Of a stretch of DNA of 64,000 nt, positions 42,544 to 55,338 are shown piece by piece (within the stretch, counting starts at the first letter, position 1; every line of letters starts with the position of its first letter). The position numbers were made by a program, and so were the translations under genes. The DNA lies in NCBI GenBank assembly GCA_964017065.1, contig OZ024786.1:9553047-9617046 (forward strand). Direction: 5' to 3'. The notes under the pieces were generated by a model. That model had not been told where the DNA came from, did no database searches, and saw only the letters and a list, made by a program, of their open reading frames with translations. The DNA is from Haliclona indistincta. Taxonomy: Eukaryota; Porifera; Demospongiae; Haplosclerida; Chalinidae.

Positions 42544-44160
42544 ATTTTGTGATCTCAAACTCCCTATCTACCAGGCAAAAATCTATGTATCGCACCACCA
42601 CATGCTGCTATTATCTGTTCTAACCATTCACGGAAATTTCTTGCCGTGTCTGCAGGAGTGTTACCGGTAAAAATATTCTAGTGTCAGTTTTGTACAAAAG
42701 AAAAAGGTTATGATTGCTTGAAATAGAAATTTTCGTTTATGAACGTAAGAGTTTCAGCTCTATATGGGGTAAGCTCTGTGCTCTATTTGGGGATAAAGTA
42801 GTTCCTTTTTCGTTGGGAAGGTGAAGCGATGAAAATATTTACACATGATGGTCATACATTCTGTAGCAACAATATCGGATACTCCAGTGTTATTCTGTAG
42901 CAACAATATCGGATACTCCAGTGTTATTTGTTATTCTATAGCAACAATATCGAATACTCCAGTGTTATTCTGTAGCAACAATATCGAATACTCCAGTGTT
43001 ATTTGTTATTCTATAGCAACAATATCGAATACTCCAGTGTTATTCTGTAGCAACAATATCGAATACTCCAGTGTTATTTGTTATTCTATAGCAACAATAT
43101 CGAATGCTCCAGTGTTATTCTGTAGCAACAATAGCTTGACACTGTGGTAATGTTTGTAATCACGTATTGATACTGATAAGGACACAGACGCAATCACTTC
43201 GACTACTGGCTATGCTTGCTGAGCCTGAGGTTTTTCAGCATTTCCTCCTTTTTGGTATCTTGACGATTTCACTGGTCAATATCTTAGTGATTTTTCTTCT
43301 CCATATTTTAAATTGACTGTAAAATAAAGTAATGTAGAATCTAGTATATCAAAATTTGAATTCTCCCGTATTGCTGCATGATCGTCATACATCCTGTAGC
43401 AGTGATATCACAATTTGAAGTGTTCAAAGATTGATTGTTTTAGATTTGGTAGTCATTAACAATAATTGTGATCACATTTGAAGGGTAGCTTTTGCCTTGC
43501 TTCTTGGTAAAAATGTGTACAACTTGTTTTGTGCCTCAACTCCATTGTTAGTATCAACTGCATTATGGTAGTCAGTGTACCGAATTGCTCTGTCTCGACG
43601 CTAAAAGCATGAGTAAGTACTTTTTGAGCTAATTTGTTAATTTCGCTATTACTTTAAAACGACTTGTGACTTGTGATCATTGATATAATTATTATCATTG
43701 CTTGTTTTTGCCTAATTTTAAATTATCGCCTATTTTATTACATTGTCACTTGTTATTGACTATCGGTATTCATACTATTATGTAATATTAGATTGAATGT
43801 TTTGGATTTTGTAGTCATTCACAATAATTGTGATCACATTTGGTGGGTAGCTTTTGCCTTGCTTCTTGATAAAAATGTGTACTTGGACAAATTGTTTTGT
43901 GCCTCGACTCCAGTGTTGATATCAACTGCATTATGGTAGTCAGTTTACCGAATTGCTCTGTCCCAACTCTTAAAAGCAAGAGTAAATAATTTTTTGCGCT
44001 AATTTGTTTATTTCACTATTACTTTACTTTGAACTGATTTGTCATTGTTATAATTATTATCCTTGCTTGTTTTCGCCTCAATTGTCATTATACCTATTTT
44101 GTTACATTGTCATTTGTTATTGACTATTGGTATTAATACTATTATATAATATTTGTTGTC
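42544..44160. repeat. Long dispersed repeat, copy C
   Basis: Begins at a position equal to 34849 of copy A, so it is 5'-truncated, and directly follows the RecQ-like gene's upstream DNA. It holds eight units of the 34/41-bp array (42858-43135). Within it the module GTAGTCATTAACAATAATTG ... CAACTTGTTTTGTGCC occurs twice (about 43446 and 43815). Confidence 0.85.
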
Positions 44161-46189
44161 ACGATGTGCAACTTATTTTGAAAAAGTTTATAACTTGTTT
44201 AATCCATTTTGTCATCTGAATTATTCTGCTCTTGACTGTCATTTATTGTATTTCATATTCTTAGAAGTATCTCAGTTAATCTTTTATTTCTATCTCAATT
44301 ATAAGTACTTGCTTAATAATCTATTTTTTTTGCTTTTTAGTAAAAATTGTAAAATAATTTTCAACGCCTCAAAATTATGACTACGTCATATTATTTTGAA
44401 TATTATAATTTTTTGTTCATGATATTATTGGTAAATTTTTGTTATGCGAAAGTCAACAATATCTCGCTCGTATTAAGACGACATCAGAGACTATGAATAC
44501 CTTCATATTATTATTATTACATGATATAAAGTCTATGTGCTTTATTCAACTTGCTCGCTCCTTGTCTTTTGAAATTTTTCACTCACTCGTCGCTAAGATA
44601 GTGGCGGAAGAGGTCAATGCCCTATAGGAAGAGTTATGAATTGTTTTCCATCCTTATGGAAGATCAAGAATTGACCGAGATTCTGTTTAGACAACAACAA
44701 GCTTACTAGGAACGAGACGCCTCATGGCGTACACACAAGCACTGATACACTCATCAGCCATTGTTTACTTCGAGCTCGTGGCACTAAAATATTTTCGCCC
44801 CGCCTCAATCTTTGTACGAAGGAATGTACCTTGTATAACACAATAATAAGTCCAATGTAGAATGTGATCAATTCTTGGTTTGGTACACCATATTACTTGG
44901 TGAGCTTGTGCGTGACTGGAAATTGATTTCATGAGATCTGGATAACTTTCACCCCACAATCATTCTTGTCAATTTGGCGAAAAAAGATAGTTTTAAGAAA
45001 ACATCGCTTCAACCATGAAGAGTTCTTCAAATTATTATGCAAACAAGACTAAAGCTTATGAGTGAAATAATACCACGCAAGACTTTCATAATTTCAGACA
45101 AATCCAACATTGAATTGTTAGCTCTGAAAGTATCAAATCTAAGACGTACGAACATAATTTACAATGAACACTGACCACCCTATAAATTATACAACCTGTT
45201 TTATTACTATACACATCCTACAAAGATGGAGTGAGCTGGTTGGTGACAACACTACTTTTCTAATTGTTGGTTGGTCGGGGAACTGATAACATGCCCCGGT
45301 TGTTAAGTATCATTAAAATTGTTATGAAGTTTTATATCAATACATATGCAACATGTTTTTTTTTCACTTTCTGTTACTCGAAACATCTTTATAATTTTGT
45401 CAAGTATTAGTATCCTTAAATTTTTTTATCTGTTATAGTAATGCAGATTATATCGTCCGATCCACTATTATTATCTGTCACTATTCTACTAACTATTTGG
45501 TTTGTTTTTATCCAATTTATATTTTTGATGACAACAAACTGTCAAAATAATTATCACATTAAGTTGTGATTATTTTTAAAAACCTACTTTCCGTATTATC
45601 TGTATCAACTTTATCTCCAGATCAACCTTTGTTGTAATTGGTCTACGTCATCTTTTTTCATTTGTTTTTTAATAAGTGAAGATGTTTACTTTATTATCTC
45701 TATTTCTCCTTGTTCATCGTCAGTTTTTGTCACAATCTCCACCGATGTATCATTACAGTTTGCTATGAGTTGATAAACTGTGGTTATTAATTTTATTAAT
45801 TTTTTATCAGATTTTAGCTGTGAATATTTTTTCTTACCACCTCTTCAAAGTTTCCTTTACACATGTAATACTCAGCACTGGTTTATTGAATGCAGTACTC
45901 ACATTACGATATACCATATTCCAAAATCCTGGAAGATCCTCATTGTTTCATTACAGTTTGCTTTGACTTGATAAGTTATTTATCAATTTTTGTTTATCTT
46001 ATTATTAGATTTTAGTAGTGAATAAAAATGAATCTTACCACCTCTTCACATTCTCTGAGATTCTCATTATTCTCTCTTTCTTTCTGAACAAAATCTTGTC
46101 ACTCTACAGCTTTGCAATCAGCCATCTCATGTTTCGTAATTTTGGCTATTTCAACCAATCACTTTTTCTATAAGAATCCCATCCATTAG
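44161..46189. other. Very AT-rich intergenic DNA
   Basis: No gene is supported; short frames only (44153-44380, 44439-44627, 45780-45971). The segment 45775-46012 repeats words such as CAGATTTTAG and CATTACAGTTTGCTTTGA. 46013-46189 matches 63177-63340 at the right of the window. Confidence 0.5.
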
Positions 46190-47225
46190 TTTTTAAAGTG
46201 TTCATAACTGCTACCTTATTGGTTTTTTGATAGTCATAGCTTTGGAATATTTAGCATTGATTGATTATGAGAATAGTAATAAAAGAAATTATACCAACAA
46301 GAAGTACACTTTCTTAGTTTGCTGGCCTCCAACTGTGTAGCTCTCCTTTCCCCACTGAAGTGAGTATGACTCATTCCTTATTGTGCCTAACTTTTTAATA
46401 ATTATTCTGAACATAATTGTTGAGATTTGTTATTTGAACCAATACATTAGTTTATCTCTTGATTGCATCACATTTCCAAGGGTGAAACTCACCCCAATGA
46501 TGCCGACGCATTCAACCTAACTTGCTTTAAGGTCATTTCGTATGTTCTTAGCTCTGCTGGTGAGGTCGACTTGATTGGTGGAAAGAACGGGATGTGTAAC
46601 ATCTGCTGTGAATTTCTGTATTAGTTAAAATAGTTGTGAACATTGTTTGTATAGCTAATATTATATGCCAAGATATTGCACATAAACATCATACAAACAT
46701 AGTATCATGAAGCAAGGACGCTGTTCACGTACAGGAAGAGGTCTAAAGTTCGGACGCTATGAGGGACAACAAATTCAAACACAAAATGCATTCCTAGAGT
46801 AAATTTTAACCTATACTCGTCCTCCTCCACTGCTCTGTCCTCGTTCTCCTCCACTGCTCTGTCCTCGTCCTCCTCCACTGCTCTGTCCTCGTTCTCCTCC
46901 ACTGCTCTGTCCTCGTCCTCCTCCACTGCTCTGCCTCGTTCTCCTCCACTGCTCTGCCTCGTTCTCCTCCACTGCTCTGTCCTCGTCCTCCTCCACTGCT
47001 CTGTCCTCGTTCTCCTCCACTGCTCTGTCCTCGTTCTCCACTGCTCTGCCTCGTTCTCCACTGCTCTGCCTCGTTCTCCTCCACTGCTCTGTCCTCGTTC
47101 TCCACTGCTCTGCCTCGTTCTCCTTCACTGCTCTGCCTCGTTCTCCTCCACTGCTCTGCCTCGTTCTCCTCCACTGCTCTGCCTCGTCCTCCTCCACTGC
47201 TCTGCCTCCTCCTCCACTGCTCTGC
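46190..47225. repeat. Segmental repeat family D, copy D1
   Basis: Starts AAGTGTTCATAACTGCTACC like copy D2 (47521) and runs through CTCTGCTGGTGAGGTCGACT and AAAATGCATTCCTAGAGTAA into the 23-24-bp minisatellite. The part after the array is missing. Confidence 0.85.
46816..47222. repeat. 23-24-bp minisatellite of D1
   Basis: Units of TCCTCCACTGCTCTGCCTCG and TCCTCCACTGCTCTGTCCTCG type, about 17-18. On the minus strand frames read EEDEDRAVEENEDRAVEE and EAEQWRRTRQSS. Unit lengths of 21, 23 and 24 bp shift frame repeatedly, so no single protein is implied. Confidence 0.9.
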
Positions 47226-47520
47226 CTCTATGGACTCAATTCTAGTTTGTACAGAAAATTTAAACGCACCTCTTGTTCAAATTCGTTTTGCAACACACCA
47301 TCTTCACGTCTGAGTGCCATGGACCTGCAATAACAAGCTTGTTTTTTTTTGATAATGATATTCACGAATACTGGGCGTGTCACTTAGTAGTTAATGTTAT
47401 TAACTGGGTAAATTCAAGGTGATGCTCTAGCACAGGTGCACCATTTATTCCTACGCCACTAACAACCACTGACCAGTAGTTGCCATATGATAACACACGT
47501 TTGCTCGTCTCTCATTCTCG
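47226..47520 (-). other. Possible exon beside the D1 array
   Basis: On the minus strand an acceptor-like TTATTGCAG at about 47325 is followed by MALRREDGVLQNEFEQEVRL then NFLYKLELSP and TAG, right at the start of the array (about 47318-47228). Family unknown; may be a first exon disrupted by the minisatellite. Confidence 0.3.
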
Positions 47521-48129
47521 TTTTTGAAGTGTTCATAACTGCTACCTTATTGATAGTCATAGCTTTGGAATATTTAGCATTGCTTGATTATGAGAATAAT
47601 AATAATAAAAGAAATTATACCAACAAGAAGTACACTTTCTTAGATTGCTGGCCTCCAACTGTGTAGCTCTCCTTTCCCCACTAAAGTGAATATGACTCAT
47701 TCCTTATTGTGCCTAACTTTTTAATAATTATTCTGGACATAATTGTTGGGATTTGTTATTTGAACCAATACATTAGTTTATCTCTTGATTGCATCACATT
47801 TCCAAGGGTGAAAATCACCCCAAATGATGCCGACGCATTCATCCTAACTTGCTTTAAGGTCATTTCGTATGTTCTTAGCTCTGCTGGTGAGGTCGACTTG
47901 ATTGGTGGAAAGAACGCGATATGTAATATCTGCTGTGAATTTCTGTATTAGTTAAAATAGTTGTGAACATAGTTTGTATAGCTAATTATGGCCAAGATAT
48001 TGCACATAAACATCATACAAACATAGTATCAAGGACGCTGTTCATGTACAGGAAGAGGTCTAAAGTTCGGACGCTACGAGGGACAACAAATTCAAACACA
48101 AAATGCATTCCTAGAGTAACTTTTAACCT

Positions 48130-48505
48130 GTACTCATCCTCCTCCACTGCTCTGTCCTCCTTCTCCTCTACTGCTTTGCCTTGTCCTCCTCCACTGCTCT
48201 GCTTCGTCCTCCTCCACTGCTCTGCTTCGTCCTCCTCCACTGCTCTGCCTCGTTCTCCTCCACTGCTCTGCCTCGTCCTCCTCCACTGCTCTGTCCTCCT
48301 TCTCCTCTACTGCTTTGCCTTGTCCTCCTCCACTGCTCTGCTTCGTCCTCCTCCACTGCTCTGCCTCGTTCTCCTCCACTGCTCTGCCTCGTCCTCCTCC
48401 ACTGCTCTGTCCTCCTTCTCCTCTACTGCTTTGCCTTGTCCTCCTCCACTGCTCTGCTTCGTCCTCCTCCACTGCTCTACCTCGTTCTCCTCCACTGCTC
48501 TGACC
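48130..48505. repeat. Minisatellite of D2 with higher-order blocks
   Basis: About 16 units of the 23-24-bp motif, arranged as a block of about 118 bp (starting TGTCCTCCTTCTCCTCTACT) repeated three times, so the array grew by block duplication. Confidence 0.85.
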
Positions 48506-48519
48506 TTGTTCTAATTTAT

Positions 48520-48900
48520 TATAATGCACGTTTGTATTAAGGTGTAAAAATTACCGTCGATAACGTTGTCTGTGTCCATGTTGTCGTCTAAAAAACGGTA
48601 CAATGTAGCATTATTATAGTGCACGTTTGTATTGGGGTGTAAAAATTACCGTCCAGTATGTCTATGTCCATGTTCTCTGTACTTTCTAGAGAATAGTAAA
48701 ATGTAGCATAATATTATAATGCACGTTTGTATTAACGTGTACAAATTACCGTCAATAGTTTCGTTTGTGTCCATGTTGTCGTCTAAAAAATGGTACAATG
48801 TAGCATTATTATAGTGCACGTTTGTATTGGGGTGTAAAAATTACCCTCAAATACGTCTACCTCCATCATCTCTGAACTTTCTAGAAGTTCAAGCAGATTA
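48520..48900. repeat. 95-100-bp tandem array, four units
   Basis: GCACGTTTGTATT starts units at 48526, 48621, 48721 and 48816. Units 1 and 3 resemble each other (CCATGTTGTCGTCTAAAAAA), as do 2 and 4, showing a two-unit higher-order repeat. The same array is in D3 at 53633-53990. Confidence 0.9.
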
Positions 48901-49950
48901 TTAATTTTTAGTACTAAAAAATCAAGTTACCTTCGGTCATGATCAGTCTTTAATCTGGAGAAGAATACAAAAACAATGGCAATTTATCATTTGTACACGC
49001 ATGATTAACTAGTGACAGTACGAGGAATCATTACACGCCACTGCACTGCATAATGGAAACATTGCGTCGTTTTTTGATGTTTTTATGTATATAACAATTA
49101 AGACACAAAGCTACATAGTATAAAATGATTATAAAGACATTCATGGCATATTAATATTATAGCATCTCAATGGCTTACAGCGCTGCTCCACAGGTAGAAC
49201 TTTTCTAAAATTATTTTTTTCCACCTCGATTTTTTTCCAAAAATTTGGTGGGTGTGGCTATACACGTACGTGTTATAGATGGTATGCTGGTGAGATGATA
49301 AGAACTGGCATGATATTAATACGTAACACGACCTAGCTATATAGGCCTGCTCACTTCTCAGCTTCTGTAAACTAGTAGTGAGAGATTCACTATCAGGTTA
49401 GTTAGTGTGGCTATAAATATCTATGGTGTGTATCTAGAGCAGTTTTTCTGTTCTTGTTTAGCAGTTGAGGGGAGGTGCTGACCTCATCTAACGAGAGACG
49501 AGAATGGGAATAAATGATTTGACCACCATCCACAAGCAGTGTGCATGCACAGGGGTGGAGATATAGGGGCTTGGCCACCCCCACTTTAATCCAGGAGCAG
49601 AGCATCCCTAATCTCTGAGAGCTTTAATAGTATTTATGACTACTTCAACCTCTAATAAGGCAATTTGGTAGCAAGTAAATGTTGAATATTATGCGCCTAT
49701 CATTGTTATGCCCCACTACCCCCAGCTGGGGCTGGGTGGGGCAATATTGATTTAAACTTCAAATTCCCCACCCCATGGGCTATTTTAATAATCAATTGTC
49801 CCCACCATAGACCCACATCAATACCAGGGGAAACTCGTTGTCCATCTGAATTCAGTATTATTGTGTTATTATGTTTAAATGCAATTTGATTGTATTGACA
49901 AGCATTGATCACATAAAAAACTGTCTGGTTCACAACTAAGTCCAACACAT

Positions 49951-51084
49951 ATTTACTGCATACAGACCTGTAGCGACTAAAATCTATTTTTTCTCAATCA
50001 GAGATTTCTAACTCTTCCAAAGATATTATGACATGAAAGTCTTTCTCATTTTTGAAGAGCGTCCTTTCAATTATTCTGTCTTACCATCTTTCTTTTCTAA
50101 ATACATGCCTCAGTCCTTTGATAGTCTTTTTTACTTGTCTATAGTGACCCTAAGGACCTCATGTCTTCTGTGAACCAATGTATCAGTGAGTACTTTATGA
50201 ATGAATCTTATTCTTTATTCAACTTTCATGTGCATCGGAATGGTTGAAGAAGAATATTCTAAAACTGAAATACTTGGATCTGTACTATTTTCTTAAACCA
50301 CTGGCATCAGAATGGTAAATTTTGGAGTTGCTCTTTAGTAATTCAGTACTAGAGGCAAGAATAGGAAGAGCAAACAGAACAGAAGGTGACACATGAGAGC
50401 TACAATAGTCACCAAACAGCTGTTTGCTAGTACAGTAGTTATGTTAGTTGATGCAGCTTGAATTTAACATCAAATTCAGTTTTACACTTGGAAAGGTACT
50501 ACAGGTGTTCATAGATCCTCTATATATAGACCAATTTCGGAGAAAAAGACTCGGAAACAATTGCAATGAGTGTGCAATCAGCTGAGATGTTGTTGGCATA
50601 ATACGGTGGTGTTCGTGAATGTGATACTATTCTATGATCTGATTTACACTGCTTTGCCTAAAATATAAACCTGTGAGCGAGGATTGCCTGGACAAGATTC
50701 GATTTGGAATCTGGTTTAATTGCCAGAGAAGGGCCTTGGGGACTAGGTGATACCACAACTGCCTGTGGTGGGACGACTGGGTGGTCGGGTAGTACTGTTT
50801 TGAATGTCTGTGTGAAAGCACCATGGTGCTACCGCCATTTTTGTATCTCTATTGATACACATTTCATGTGCCTCATCAAGTGCCACAGCATAACCAACAC
50901 CTTTTCAAGCTTTTGTCATCATAATAAAGTAAGATTTGAAAAATGATCTGCTTGACCCCAAACACAGCAAGTGACTACCATCACATACATTATACATGAT
51001 TCACTCATGTGATCACCCTCAACCTGTACGCAATACAGAGTAGTGGCCATTGTAATTTTGGACCTTGCCTGTTGGGTCAAAAAT
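49951..51084. other. Intergenic, nothing firm
   Basis: No gene recognised; short frames at 50627-50946 lack motifs. Confidence 0.4.
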
Positions 51085-51480
51085 TTGTTCTTAACAATTA
51101 TGAATGTACTTCCATCTTTTTACCACGACATCTGCCGAAAACGTTGTTATCAGTACCATTACAAGCGTGACAGAATGCTGGCACTGATTCTTTAAGAGAT
51201 TGAGCCATGTAGACAAAAGCATGTTTTGAGAAACTAGCTGTTTTAAGCTATATAGCTTGAAAAGAATTAGCTAAGAAGTAGCTAGTACCTAAGACAATCT
51301 CAGTTGGTTTCTGTAATTACAAAAAGTGTTACATTCTGAAGTGTCATGCATGAGTAACTAAACATAAAGTCCAAATTTGTCTTTTCTGAGTCGGCACTCA
51401 AAGAGTCAAGGTCTCTGCATTGCAGTAGGGGAAAGTCCCCACCATACAAACTGTGAAACCACAATACTGCCAAAACCATT
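51085..51480 (-). mobile_element. Dispersed repeat with Cys-rich ORF fragment (copy 2)
   Basis: Matches 4739-5540 with an internal deletion between about 51290 and 51300. On the minus strand HAFVYMAQSLKESVPAFCHA then CNGTDNN is still readable, followed by frame damage. The part 51296-51480 corresponds to 5371-5540. Confidence 0.7.
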
Positions 51481-52111
51481 CAAGAACAGTTGATATGACC
51501 AAAAATGCAACTGCTCTTAAATGTCTACCAAATAAGTGTCTAAACTGACTAAATTCGATTAAAGTACCTGTTTCCAAAGCTGAATAAAATTCTTAGGCGT
51601 GGTTTGACCAGTACACGTGTGCAACTCCATTCAATTGATTATATAAGATTATAAATCACAACTCGCAGTCACATTCGATTCGAGCTGCTCTACAAGGTGC
51701 TGTTGTGCATACCGTGAAGGATGATGAGCGACAGAAAAAGAGTTAATTATGAACAGGCACCGCACGTCCCCACACACCCGCTCGGCGTTTCCTGCTTGTG
51801 TGCTTCCATAGTTCTGCAGCGCTGCTTGCACTTCTATGTTTCATCAAGCTTCCATGTTTCCACTATGGTTTTACTGATCATGCTTCCATGATTCTGCTAC
51901 TTGCATGCTTACATATTGTTAAGCTGCCTTATGCATCTGTATGCTGCTTACATGCATCTTCGCCGAGGCATCGCACCTTTGGTGCTTCATTATTACAGTT
52001 ATTATTAATAATAATTATAGCAACAATTATACAATTAAGTTATACTGTCATGTCCATTCGGCGGCAATAGGGCCAGCCTCTGGTCCAACGATCTCGAGGT
52101 GGCGGTGCCAG
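51481..52111. other. Intergenic, nothing firm
   Basis: A 90-codon plus frame (51798-52070) rich in Leu, His and Cys has no motif. No gene supported. Confidence 0.4.
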
Positions 52112-52433
52112 CTATAGCACCTCACTAAACAAGCTGTTGATGAAGATACATATAGTTGAGTTGATGATCATAGCATCAATTATACTCCCACCCTCAGATT
52201 GTTTGTATTGCAGTGACCCTGTATCTATGAGGCAATCAGTGAAGCCAGGCTGCAGGGTCAGACTTGTTAATTAGAAGAGAATGCTAGACAGCATGCAAGC
52301 ACTAGTTACTGTAAAGTGATAATAAAAGTGGAATTACTATACTACTATACTGCGCGTGCATCAGTCTTAGTAACTCACCAGCTGCTACTAGTAGAATTAT
52401 GCTCGGAATCAACAAGCCGCTCAGTAAAATCAT
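52112..52433 (-). CDS. Candidate small secreted or membrane peptide, two exons
   Basis: Exon 1 (52433-52379) encodes MILLSGLLIPSIILLVAA, a textbook signal-peptide-like or membrane helix, ending at a perfect donor G|GTGAGT. A possible second exon follows an acceptor TCATAG (52224-52112) and reads TGSLQYKQSEGGSIIDAM to a stop, giving 55 residues in all with a 154-bp intron. Only the first exon and donor are persuasive; the second exon is one of several possible continuations. No family is recognised, and no promoter or poly(A) signal was identified. It could equally be chance. Confidence 0.25.
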
Positions 52434-52951
52434 GATTGTTGCTACGTTGAAATAAGATTGTAGATCATTTGTACAGAAAAAATTGCATGTGTAAGCCTAA
52501 TGTACAATTGATCAGCATGAAGAACAACCACCACAACTACAGTGGTTGAATCCAACTCACTTAAAAACATTTTGAATACTCTTGGTCGTGCGTCCTACTC
52601 GAGTACTCGTACGCGTGGCTGAAATCGGGGCTCGGCGATCGATTATTTTTGCATGGGTGGGGCTTGTATGAAATACCAACTACGCCTAGGCTCGCCCCGG
52701 CCCCCATAGCGCTCATTGCTCCTGAGCCACGTGCCGTATATACAGTGAAGGTTACAGTGAAGTGAAGGTTAGCTTGATAACGTTGTCCTTTAATTACTTA
52801 TGTTAGTAAGTAGAGGCGGTGGTATTTGGTAAAAGACAGCCATATACTGGATGGGGGCGGGTCGGACTCGGTGACGGCGACGCGGGTGACGGTTATGGCC
52901 ACGCGGCGGCAGTCTTGTTCCAGCACGATCAGACATGGCTACACAAAGGAA
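52434..52951. other. GC-richer intergenic island left of D3
   Basis: 52560-52950 is unusually GC- and CpG-rich for the window (ACTCGTACGCGTGGCTG, GGCTCGCCCCGGCCCCC, GGTGACGGCGACGCGGGTGA). A 48-codon minus frame from 52938 (MSDRAGTRLPPRGHNRHPRR) is Arg-rich. It may be a promoter or first-exon region cut at 52952 by the D3 junction. Confidence 0.35.
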
Positions 52952-55333
52952 AATGTTCTTAGCTCTGCTGGTGAGGTCGACTTGATTGGTGGAAAGAACG
53001 CGATATGTAATATCTGCTGTGAATTTCTGTATTAGTTAAAATAGTTGTGAACATAGTTTGTATAGCTAATTATGGCCAAGATATTGCACATAAACATCAT
53101 ACAAACATAGTATCAAGGACGCTGTTCATGTACAGGAAGAGGTCTAAAGTTCGGACGCTACGAGGGACAACAAATTCAAACACAAAATGCATTCCTAGAG
53201 TAACTTTTAACCTGTACTCATCCTCCTCCACTGCTCTGTCCTCCTTCTCCTCTACTGCTTTGCCTTGTCCTCCTCCACTGCTCTGCTTCGTCCTCCTCCA
53301 CTGCTCTGCTTCGTCCTCCTCCACTGCTCTGCCTCGTTCTCCTCCACTGCTCTGCCTCGTCCTCCTCCACTGCTCTGTCCTCCTTCTCCTCTACTGCTTT
53401 GCCTTGTCCTCCTCCACTGCTCTGCTTCGTCCTCGTCCACTGCTCTGCTTCGTCCTCCTCCACTGCTCTGCCTCGTTCTCCTCCACTGCTCTGCCTCGTC
53501 CTCCTCCACTGCTCTGTCCTCCTTCTCCTCTACTGCTTTGCCTTGTCCTCCTCCACTGCTCTGCTTCGTCCTCCTCCACTGCTCTACCTCGTTCTCCTCC
53601 ACTGCTCTGACCTTGTTCTAATTTATTATAATGCACGTTTGTATTAAGGTGTAAAAATTACCGTCGATAACGTTGTCTGTGTCCATGTTGTCGTCTAAAA
53701 AACGGTACAATGTAGCATTATTATAGTGCACGTTTGTATTGGGGTGCAAAATTACCGTCCAGTATGTCTATGTCCATGTTCTCTGTACTTTCTAGAGAAT
53801 AGTAAAATGTAGCATAATATTATAATGCACGTTTGTATTAACGTGTACAAATTACCGTCAATAGTTTCGTTTGTGTCCATGTTGTCGTCTAAAAAATGGT
53901 ACAATGTAGCATTATTATAGTGCACGTTTGTATTGGGGTGTAAAAATTACCCTCAAATACGTCTACCTCCATCATCTCTGAACTTTCTAGAAGTTCAAGC
54001 AGATTATTAATTTTTAGTACTAAAAAATCAAGTTACCTTCGGTCATGATCAGTCTTTAATCTGGAGAAGAATACAAAAACAATGGCAATTTATCATTTGT
54101 ACACGCATGCACACGCTTATCATGGTGTATCAACACCTCCAAGAACATAGGATTGCAAAAAAAATTCATTACAGGAACATTGTAAGCCTTAGCTCAATGC
54201 TATCGCACACATCATACAACTGTATCCTCAAATTAACTAGTGACAGTACGAGGAATCATTACACGCCACCGCACTGCATAATGGAAACATTACGTCGTTT
54301 TTGATGTTTTTATGTATATAACAATTAAGACACAAAGCTACATAGTATAAAATGATTATAAAGACATGCATGGCATAATAATATTATAGCATCTCAATGA
54401 CTTACAGCGCTGCTCCACAGGTAGAACTTTTCTAAAATTATTTTTTTCCACCTCGATTTTTTTCCAAAAATTTGGCGGGTGTGGCTATACACGTACGTGT
54501 TATGAAAATGGCTCCTCAGGTCTTGCTAGTGTCTTGTGATGCTGGTGCCATCAGAGACGGGCTCTCTCCTTGTAAGATGCATATCTATGATGGCAAGATT
54601 ACTCTTGATGATTGTCTACTGTAGATGATATGCTGGTGAGATGATAAGAACTGGCATGATATTAAACACGTACGTATACACGACCTAGGCCTGCTCACTT
54701 CTCAGCTTCTGTAAACTAGTAGTGAGAGATTCACTATCAGGTTAGTTAGTGTGGCTATAGATATCTAGAGCAGTTTTTCTGTTCTTGTTTAGCAGTTGAG
54801 GGGAGGTGCTGACCTCATCTAACGAGAGACGAGAATGGGAATAAATGATTTGACCACCATCCACAAGCAGTGTGCATGCACAGGGGCGGAGATATAGGGG
54901 CTTGGGCACCCCCACTTTTAATCCAGGGGCAGAGTACCCCTAATCTCTGAGAGCTTTAATAGTATTTATGACTAGTTCAACCTCTAATAAGGCAAATTTC
55001 TAGCAAGTAAATGTTCACGATTACGATACTATCACGATATTTCATAAATACCATACGCCTATCTTTGTTATGCCCCACTACCCCCAGCTGGGGCTGGGTG
55101 GGGTAATATTGGGGATTTGAACTACCAGAAGTTCGAATGCTCCACCCCATGGGCTATTTTAATAATTTATTCTCCCTATTGTCCCCACCGTAGACCCACA
55201 TCAGTACCAGGGGAGAACTCGTTGTCCAGCTGAATTCAGTAGATTATTATGTTACTATATTCAAATGCAATTTCATATTGACAAGCATTGATCACATGAA
55301 AAACTGTCTGGTTCACAACTAAGTCCAACACAT
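52952..55333. repeat. Segmental repeat family D, copy D3
   Basis: Starts inside the unit at TTCTTAGCTCTGCTGGTGAG (equal to 47872) and follows D2 closely to CCAACACAT at 55333. It has its own minisatellite (53215-53610), which differs from D2 by one additional unit (TCGTCCACTGCTC variant), and the 95-bp array (53633-53990). Extra segments are 54108-54232 and 54507-54622. A few substitutions only separate D2 and D3, so the duplication is recent. Confidence 0.9.
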
Positions 55334-55338
55334 GAATA

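Larger units (their letters stand above)
47521..49950. repeat. Segmental repeat family D, copy D2
   Basis: Longest copy. Order: 5' unique part, minisatellite 48130-48505, 95-bp tandem array 48520-48900, then an AT-rich part, CACTATCAGGTTAGTTAGTG, and a GC-rich palindromic stretch CCCCACTACCCCCAGCTGGG near 49710. It lacks a segment of about 115 bp present in D3 at 54507-54622 and a 125-bp segment present at 54108-54232. An 80-codon minus frame (49706-49948) is not recognised. Confidence 0.85.

Noticed and set aside
44161..46189. Coding potential in the AT-rich 2-kb stretch
   Set aside because: Only short Phe/Leu/Ile/Tyr-rich frames typical of random AT-rich DNA.
46816..47222. Repeat protein genes suggested by long open frames (EEDEDRAVEE, AEQWRRTRQSS)
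   Set aside because: Several frames on both strands are open at once and unit lengths of 21, 23 and 24 bp shift frame; copies differ by changes that look unconstrained.
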